Shown here one piece after another: positions 58,975 through 64,000 of a stretch of 64,000 nt of DNA (positions are counted from its first letter, which is position 1; the number at the start of each line of letters is the position of its first letter). Position numbers and translations under genes: made by a program. This DNA comes from MFD01275-c22 sp963705885 (GTDB lineage Bacteria; Actinomycetota; Actinomycetes; JACCUZ01): the NCBI GenBank assembly GCA_963705885.1, contig OY970120.1, positions 2,170,001 to 2,234,000 of the forward strand, given 5' to 3'. The notes beneath the pieces are model-generated. The model did not search any database. It saw only the letters and a list, made by a program, of their open reading frames with translations, and was not told where the DNA came from.

Positions 58975-59652
58975 GTGAGCACGCCCGACCCAGCGCGCGG
59001 TCGCGAGGCGTACTTCGAGGCCTGGACCCGCCTGCACGGTGGCTACGACCCCCGGGACAACGTGCTGGTCCGCGGCTGGCTCACGGGCGCGTACGCCGTG
59101 GCGCGTCCCCTGGCGCGCGCGTCCGTCCCGCCCGACGCGGTGACCCTGGCCGGGGTCGCGGTGGCCGGGGGCGTCGTCGCGCTCGCCGCGGCGGGAGGCG
59201 GGTGGTGGCTGCTGGGCGCCGCCCTCGTCGCGGTCGTCGCCGGCCTGCTCGACAGCCTCGACGGCGCCGTCGCGTTGCTGACCGGGCGGGCCAGCGCCTG
59301 GGGGCACGTCCTGGACTCCGTCGCCGACAGGGTCAGCGACCTGCTGCTCGTGGCCGCGCTGTTCGCCGCCGGCGCGCCGGGGGAGGTCTGCGTCGCCGGG
59401 GGAGTGCTGATGTTCCTGCAGGAGTACGCCCGGGCGCGCGCGGCCGCGGGCGGGATGACAGAGGTCGGCGTCGTCACCGTGTGGGAGCGGCCCACCCGGG
59501 TGATCGTGACCGCCGCGTTCCTCGCCTCGGCCGCGGCGCTCGGCGACCCGTGGCCCACGCTCGGCGCGGCCGCGTGGGTCGGGCTCGGCGTCGTCGGCGT
59601 CGGGCAGCTCCTCGTCGTGGTGCGCCGCCGCCTCGCGTCCGGGAGCCCATGA
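58975..59652 (+). CDS. CDP-alcohol phosphatidyltransferase family protein
   Basis: 225 residues from GTG 58975 with about five membrane helices. The family motif is present as DSLDGAVALLTGRASAWGHVLDSVAD (positions D..DG..A-x9-G...D...D), with all four Asp in place but the usual Arg of DGxxAR replaced by Leu. Members move a phosphatidyl group from CDP-diacylglycerol to an alcohol such as glycerol-phosphate or inositol-phosphate. The substrate is unknown, and the Arg-to-Leu change leaves activity uncertain. Confidence 0.82.
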   Translation: MSTPDPARGREAYFEAWTRLHGGYDPRDNVLVRGWLTGAYAVARPLARASVPPDAVTLAGVAVAGGVVALAAAGGGWWLLGAALVAVVAGLLDSLDGAVALLTGRASAWGHVLDSVADRVSDLLLVAALFAAGAPGEVCVAGGVLMFLQEYARARAAAGGMTEVGVVTVWERPTRVIVTAAFLASAAALGDPWPTLGAAAWVGLGVVGVGQLLVVVRRRLASGSP

Positions 59653-59696
59653 TCGGAGCGGGCGCGGGCCAGGTCCCCGCCCCGATCTGCTCCGAT
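59652..59696. terminator. Hairpin between convergent phosphatidyltransferase and crtI-like genes
   Basis: Arms ATCGGAGC (59652-59659) and GCTCCGAT (59689-59696) are perfect, and inner GGGCGCGGG and CCCCGCCCC can pair further. The convergent position favours a terminator. Direct repeats of GTCAGCGA follow. Confidence 0.5.
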
Positions 59697-59737
59697 GATG
59701 GAGAAACCCGGTCAGCGAGGTCAGCGAGTCAGCGTGG

Positions 59738-61240
59738 TCAGGCCGGGCCGACCAGGTCGGCGACGATCGCCGCGGACAGCCCGACCAGCGGCAGGCCGCC
59801 GCCCGGGTGGGCCGATCCGCCGACGAGGAAGAGACCGGGGACGGGGGAGCGGTTGGCCGGTCGCAGGAACGCCGCTCGTGCCCCGTTGGACGACGTCCCG
59901 TAGATCGCGCCGCCGGGAGAGCGGGTCGCGCGCTCGAGGTCGGCCGGCGTGCGCGTCTCGTGCCAGAGCAGCCGGTCGCGCACGTCGAGGCCCCGCGCAG
60001 CCATGACCTGCAGCAGGCGCTGGGCGTAGGACGCCGCGAGCCCGGGGGCGTCCCAGTCGACGAGCCCGGGGCCGTGCCCGTGCCGCGGGGCGTTCACCAG
60101 CACGAACCACGCCTCGCACCCGTCGGGCCGCATCGCGGGGTCGTCGGGGGCGCACACGTAGACGGCGGGGTCGTCGACGGGACGGGCCTCCCGCCCGAAG
60201 ACCGCGTCGAACTCCGCGTCGTAGTCGTCGGGGAAGAGCACGGTGTGGTGGCCGAGGCCGGGGGTGCGGCCGCGCAGCGCGAGCAGCATCGAGAAGCCGG
60301 ACAGCGACGGTGTCGCCTTCGCGAGCCGGCGCCGCGCCGACCCTCCGGCCGACGAGGGCAGCAGGTCGCCGTACAGCGCGCGGGCGTCGGCGTCGGACAC
60401 GACGACGTCCGCGGCGACCCGCTCCCCGCCGGCGAGCTCCACCCCCGCGGCCCGGCCACCCTCGACGAGGACCCGCGTCACGGGTGCGCCCGGGCGGACC
60501 CGGACGCCGCGCAGCAGGGCGCGCTCGTGCAGCGCGGCGGCCAGCCGGGCCAGCCCGCCGCGCACGTGCCACGCGCCGAACGTCTGCTCGACGTAGGGCA
60601 CGACGGCCAGCGCGGCCGGAGCCCGCCGCGGGTCCGACCCCGTGTAGGTCGCGTAGCGGTCGAGCAGCATCCGCAACCGCGGGTCGCGCAGGTGGCGGCG
60701 GCCCAGGGCGCGCAGCGACAGCCACGGCGCGACCGTGCGGAGGTCGCCGGTACGACGCGCCCGGCGCAGCAGGTCGCGGCCCCCGCCCAGCGGCGACTCG
60801 AGGAACGGCTCGCGGGTCGCCTGCCAGATCGCGTGCGCCCGCCCCATGAACCGGTCCCAGTCGTCGCCCGCACCGGCACCGAGGGCCTCGTCGAGAGCGG
60901 CCCGCATCCGCGCCTGCGACGCGTTGGGGACCTCGAGCCAGACCGGGTCGCCGCCGGACACCCCGGGGAAGCGGTAGCGGAAGGCCGGGTCGACCTCGAC
61001 GAGCTCGACGCTGTCCTCCAGCGGTGCGCCGGTCGTGAGGAACAGGTCCCGGTAGACGGCCGGCAGCGTGAGCAGGCTCGGCCCGGTGTCGAACGTGAAC
61101 CCGTCGCGGGACCGTGACGCCAGCTTGCCGCCGACCGTCTCGCCCTGCTCGCACACCAGGACGTCATGGCCTGCGGTCGCCAGCCGGGCCGCCACGGCGA
61201 GCCCGCCCATGCCGGCGCCGACGACGACCACCCGAGCCAT
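59738..61240 (-). CDS. CrtI-family carotenoid dehydrogenase, second copy
   Basis: 500 residues from ATG 61240. FAD motif RVVVVGAGMGGLAVAARLATAGHDVLV, FTFDTGPSLLTLPAVYRDLF and the C-terminal VPGLFLVGGSAHPGGGLPLVGLSAAIV are typical of CrtI-type desaturases and related oxidoreductases. It differs strongly from CrtI at 55386, so it probably acts at another carotenoid step (later desaturation or oxidation; inference). Leaderless -10 TAGGGT lies at 61249. Confidence 0.87.
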   Translation of the reverse strand: MARVVVVGAGMGGLAVAARLATAGHDVLVCEQGETVGGKLASRSRDGFTFDTGPSLLTLPAVYRDLFLTTGAPLEDSVELVEVDPAFRYRFPGVSGGDPVWLEVPNASQARMRAALDEALGAGAGDDWDRFMGRAHAIWQATREPFLESPLGGGRDLLRRARRTGDLRTVAPWLSLRALGRRHLRDPRLRMLLDRYATYTGSDPRRAPAALAVVPYVEQTFGAWHVRGGLARLAAALHERALLRGVRVRPGAPVTRVLVEGGRAAGVELAGGERVAADVVVSDADARALYGDLLPSSAGGSARRRLAKATPSLSGFSMLLALRGRTPGLGHHTVLFPDDYDAEFDAVFGREARPVDDPAVYVCAPDDPAMRPDGCEAWFVLVNAPRHGHGPGLVDWDAPGLAASYAQRLLQVMAARGLDVRDRLLWHETRTPADLERATRSPGGAIYGTSSNGARAAFLRPANRSPVPGLFLVGGSAHPGGGLPLVGLSAAIVADLVGPA

Positions 61241-61248
61241 GGCCCGTG

Positions 61249-61254
61249 ACCCTA
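61249..61254 (-). promoter_or_regulatory. -10 element (TAGGGT), leaderless promoter
   Basis: On the - strand TAGGGT is followed by 8 nt and then ATG 61240. The opposite gene starts 46 bp away at 61286. Confidence 0.5.
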
Positions 61255-61285
61255 CGGTGACCTGAACCACTCCAATCCACCGGCT

Positions 61286-62872
61286 GTGGCGCGTCGAATG
61301 CCGGGCATGAGACGCCCCGGGCAGACGTCGCGTCGCGCTCGGTCGGCGCTGGGCGCCCTGGCCGGTCTGCTCGCCGCGCTCGTGGCTCTCGGCACGGCCG
61401 AGCTCGCCGCCGCGCTGGTCCGCCCGCAGGCCTCCCCGGTGGTCGCCGTCGGGGGCAGCTTCATCGACGCGACCCCGGTGTGGCTCAAGGACTTCGCCAT
61501 CCGCACGTTCGGCACCAACGACAAGCCGGTGCTCATCGGGTCGATCCTGCTCGTCCTGCTCCTGCTCTCGCTCGTCACCGGCGCGCTCGCGGTGCGCCGT
61601 CGCGTCGTCGGCCTGGCGGGGGTGGCCGTCCTCGGGCTGGTGGGCGCGGCGTCCGCGTCGACCCGGCCCGCGGCGCAGGCGCTCGACCCCCTGCCGTCGC
61701 TGGCTGGTGCCGTCGTCGGCTCGGTCGTCCTCGTGCTCCTGCTGCGTGCGCTCGGGAGCGCCGGCGTGGCCGGGGACCACGGGGCTGGCGCCGCCGTCAC
61801 CGACGAGCAGCGTCGCCGCTTCCTGGTGACCGGGCTCGTGGCCGCGGCCGCCGGGCTCGCCGCGGGCAGCGTCGGCCGGCTGGTCAGCAGCCGCCGGTCG
61901 AGCGTGGCCTCGGCGCGCGCCGACGTGCGGCTGCCGGCGCCCGTCAGCGAGGCCGTCCCCGTCCCGCGCGGGACCGACCTCAAGCTCGACGGGCTGACGC
62001 CCTTCCGTACGTCCAACGCCGACTTCTACCGCGTCGACACGGCGCTGATCGTGCCCCAGGTGTCCACCGACGGGTGGCGGCTGCGGGTGCACGGCATGGT
62101 CGAGAAGGAGATCGAGCTCGACTTCGACCAGCTGCTCGCCCGCGACATGGTCGAGCGCGACATCACCCTGACCTGTGTGTCCAACGAGGTGGGCGGCCGG
62201 TACGCGGGGTCCGCGCGCTGGCTCGGGGCGCCGCTGGCCGACCTGCTGAAGGACGCCGGCGTCGACCCGGCCGCGGACATGATCTTGAGCACCTCGTCCG
62301 ACGGCATGACGATCAGCACCCCGACCGCTGTCGTCATGGACGGCCGGGACGCCCTGCTCGCCGTCGGGATGAACGGCGAGCCGCTGCCGGCCACCCACGG
62401 CTTCCCGGTGCGCATGGTCGTGCCCGGGCTCTACGGCTACGTGTCGGCGACGAAGTGGCTCGTCGACCTCGAGCTCACCCGCTTCGGCGACACCGAGGCC
62501 TACTGGACCGAGCGGGGCTGGGCCGAGAAGGCGCCCATCAAGACGATGTCACGCGTCGACACCCCCAAGCCCTTCGCCAAGCTCCGGGCCGGGAAGGTCG
62601 CCGTCGCCGGCGTCGCCTGGGCCCAGCACCGCGGCATCGACCGCGTCGAGGTCCGGGTCGACGAGGGCCCGTGGCAGGAGGCGAGGCTCGCCGAGGTGCC
62701 GTCGACCGACACCTGGCGCCAGTGGGTGTGGCAGTGGGACGCCCGCCGCGGCAGCCACCGCATCGAGGTCCGGGCCACCGACGCCGAGGGCGACACCCAG
62801 CCGGAGAAGCGGGCCGACCCGTTCCCCTCCGGCGCCACCGGCTGGCACTCGACGGTCGTCACCGTCGCCTGA
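61286..62872 (+). CDS. Membrane-bound sulfite-oxidase-family molybdopterin oxidoreductase
   Basis: 528 residues from GTG 61286; ATG 61298 is an alternative. Five hydrophobic segments lie in the first 200 residues, including one before the catalytic domain. The Mo-pterin domain has VHGMVEKEIELDFDQLL, the molybdenum ligand C297 in ITLTCVSNEVGG, SARWLGAPLADLL, ATHGFPVRMVVPGLYGYVSATKW, and a C-terminal dimerisation domain (VAGVAWAQHRGIDRVEVRVDEG). No heme domain. Electron acceptor and substrate are unknown; methionine-sulfoxide or sulfite chemistry is suggested by the family. Confidence 0.88.
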   Translation: MARRMPGMRRPGQTSRRARSALGALAGLLAALVALGTAELAAALVRPQASPVVAVGGSFIDATPVWLKDFAIRTFGTNDKPVLIGSILLVLLLLSLVTGALAVRRRVVGLAGVAVLGLVGAASASTRPAAQALDPLPSLAGAVVGSVVLVLLLRALGSAGVAGDHGAGAAVTDEQRRRFLVTGLVAAAAGLAAGSVGRLVSSRRSSVASARADVRLPAPVSEAVPVPRGTDLKLDGLTPFRTSNADFYRVDTALIVPQVSTDGWRLRVHGMVEKEIELDFDQLLARDMVERDITLTCVSNEVGGRYAGSARWLGAPLADLLKDAGVDPAADMILSTSSDGMTISTPTAVVMDGRDALLAVGMNGEPLPATHGFPVRMVVPGLYGYVSATKWLVDLELTRFGDTEAYWTERGWAEKAPIKTMSRVDTPKPFAKLRAGKVAVAGVAWAQHRGIDRVEVRVDEGPWQEARLAEVPSTDTWRQWVWQWDARRGSHRIEVRATDAEGDTQPEKRADPFPSGATGWHSTVVTVA

Positions 62873-62936
62873 CCGCCAACACGTCCCCGCCCTGGAGCGG
62901 GTTCGACACGTCCACCAACGATCAGGGAGAACAACC

Positions 62937-63578
62937 ATGTCCATCCGCAGCAACCGGACCGTTCGCTACGCGGCGGCGGGCGTCATGCTCGCGCTGTCGC
63001 TCGCGGCGTGCAGCGCCACCGAGGACACCACGACCGGCACGTCGAGCGGCTCGTCGAGCTCGCCCGAGGCCAGTGACAGCGCCGACACGGGCATGACCGC
63101 CGCCGCCCCGTTCGGCCCGGGCTGCTCGGCCGTCCCCGCCGAGGGTGCCGGCTCGTTCGACGGCATGGCCGCGGAGCCGGTCGCGACCGCCGCGTCGGCC
63201 AACCCGCTGCTGTCCACGCTGGTCGGCGCCGTCGGTGAGGCCAACCTCGTCGACACGCTGAACAGCGCCGAGGAGATCACGGTCTTCGCGCCGACCAACG
63301 ACGCGTTCGAGGCCATGGACCAGGCCACGCTGAACCAGGCCATGGGCGACCCCGAGGGCCTGCTCACGCAGGTGCTGACCTACCACGTCGTCGAGGGCGA
63401 GCTCGCCCCCGAGGAGCTGGCGGGGACGCACACCACCCTGCAGGGCACCGACCTCACCGTCGAGGGCGGCGACGAGGACTTCACCGTCGACGGTGGCGCC
63501 TCGGTGATCTGCGGCAACGTGCAGACCGCCAACGCCACGGTCTACATCATCGACGGGGTGCTGGCGCCCACGGCGTGA
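62937..63578 (+). CDS. Fasciclin-domain lipoprotein
   Basis: 213 residues from ATG 62937 behind GGGAGA. Lipoprotein signal with lipobox LAAC (Cys25), a Ser/Thr/Asp linker, then one FAS1 domain: NPLLSTLVGAVGEANLVDTLNS, ITVFAPTNDAFEAM and VLTYHVVEGELAPEEL. Two extra cysteines (GPGCSAVP; VICGNVQ) may form a disulphide, as in MPT70/MPT83-type proteins. It lies 64 bp after the molybdoprotein gene on the same strand, an association common in actinobacteria. Confidence 0.9.
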   Translation: MSIRSNRTVRYAAAGVMLALSLAACSATEDTTTGTSSGSSSSPEASDSADTGMTAAAPFGPGCSAVPAEGAGSFDGMAAEPVATAASANPLLSTLVGAVGEANLVDTLNSAEEITVFAPTNDAFEAMDQATLNQAMGDPEGLLTQVLTYHVVEGELAPEELAGTHTTLQGTDLTVEGGDEDFTVDGGASVICGNVQTANATVYIIDGVLAPTA

Positions 63579-63618
63579 CCCGTCGCGCCCGCCGCGACGC
63601 GGCGGGCGGCGCATGACA

Positions 63619-63654
63619 CAGGGGCCCCGGACGAGCGATCGCCCGGGGCCCCTG
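63619..63654. terminator. Intrinsic terminator after the fasciclin lipoprotein gene
   Basis: Perfect 12-bp stem CAGGGGCCCCGG (63619-63630) with its complement at 63643-63654 and a 12-nt loop, 41 bp after the stop. There is no T-run. Confidence 0.65.
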
Positions 63655-63747
63655 CGCGTGCGCGATACCGAGGACGGCGGGGCGGTTGCGGCTGGAGGTT
63701 CGAGGGCAGGACGCCGTTGTCCAGACGTCCACGGGGAGGCGGCCACA

Positions 63748-64000
63748 GTGACCGGTGCGCTTGCAGGACGAGTCGCTGTCGTGGCAGGTGCCACGAGGGG
63801 CGCCGGCCGCGCCCTCGCCGTGGAGCTTGCCAGGGCCGGCGCGTTCGTCTACGCGACCGGGCGCAGCAGCCGGGTCACCGGTCCCTCGGACATGGACCGG
63901 CCGGAGACCATCGAGGAGACCGGTGAGCTGATGACGGCCGCCGGTGGCCGGGGCGTGGCGCTGCGCGTGGACCATCTCGACGTGGACGCGGTGCGGTCGC
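63748..64000 (+). CDS. Short-chain dehydrogenase/reductase, N-terminal part (runs off window)
   Basis: 84 codons are visible from GTG 63748 (GGGGAGG upstream). GRVAVVAGATRGAGRALAVELARAG holds the Rossmann TGxxxGxG-type motif in the form GATRGAGR, followed by YATGRSS for NADP preference (Arg after the second strand) and VDHLDVDAV with the acidic adenine-binding position. The insertion PSDMDRPETIEETGELM is typical of a subgroup of large SDRs. The catalytic Tyr lies beyond the window. Confidence 0.82.
   Translation, partial: MTGALAGRVAVVAGATRGAGRALAVELARAGAFVYATGRSSRVTGPSDMDRPETIEETGELMTAAGGRGVALRVDHLDVDAVRS

Overview
This window is a piece of a high-GC actinobacterial chromosome, most likely from the Nocardioidaceae or another Propionibacteriales family (inference). 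The signs are a strong G/C bias at third codon positions, very frequent GTG starts, many leaderless genes (a TANNNT hexamer 6-8 nt before the start codon), a class II DAHP synthase, a pyrophosphate-type phosphofructokinase signature, a heterodimeric lycopene cyclase, and a gene order that, from memory, recalls the Mycobacterium tuberculosis Rv2172c-Rv2188c segment: metF-like, prenyl synthase, Rv2175c-like DNA-binding protein, pknL, class II aroG, plsC, an SRPBCC protein, fadD15 and pimB. No rRNA, tRNA, CRISPR array, transposase or phage gene was seen. No stretch longer than 300 bases lacks a gene.

Layout. (1) 1-8.1 kb: envelope and housekeeping genes: partial TPR protein, DUF4331 protein, NYN nuclease, two metalloproteases and mannosyltransferase PimB'. 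(2) 8.1-22.8 kb: a Tad/Flp pilus island: two polytopic membrane proteins, an Flp prepilin, a NarL-type two-component system, a divergent RecA/DnaB-like ATPase, and a co-directional tad operon cpaB-cpaE-tadA-vWA/tadB-tadC plus two small accessory genes. (3) 22.9-29.8 kb: ABC exporter, long-chain acyl-CoA ligase, SRPBCC and zinc-ribbon proteins, ROK glucokinase. (4) 29.9-31.9 kb: a second pilus cluster, flp-tadE-tadG-like. (5) 32-50.5 kb: nuclease/phosphatase, TIGR00300-type ornithine cyclodeaminase-like protein, esterase, PlsC, MacS/MacR-like two-component system, fasciclin protein, DUF1028 protein, PFK, subtilase, two unrelated DAHP synthases, threonine aldolase-like enzyme, HhH-GPD repair protein, kelch-like lipoprotein, PASTA kinase, LysM/transglycosylase protein. 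(6) 50.7-61.2 kb: ferredoxin reductase-like enzyme, PknL-partner DNA-binding protein, and carotenoid genes (crtYc, crtYd, crtB, crtI, prenyl synthase, second CrtI-like dehydrogenase) with metF and a CDP-alcohol phosphatidyltransferase between. (7) 61.3-64 kb: sulfite-oxidase-like molybdoprotein coupled to a fasciclin lipoprotein, then a truncated SDR.

Notable: reading-frame breaks are concentrated in the pilus genes (10.5-11.1, 16-22.6 and 31.0 kb; one more at 34.2 kb) while nearly all other genes are clean. This is either a locally poor consensus or a decaying Tad locus. The carotenoid run is split by a DUF559-type gene bracketed by four copies of a 19-bp repeat arranged as two inverted pairs. 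The peptidoglycan hydrolase promoter region carries 18-bp-period repeats, and several promoters carry clean palindromes.
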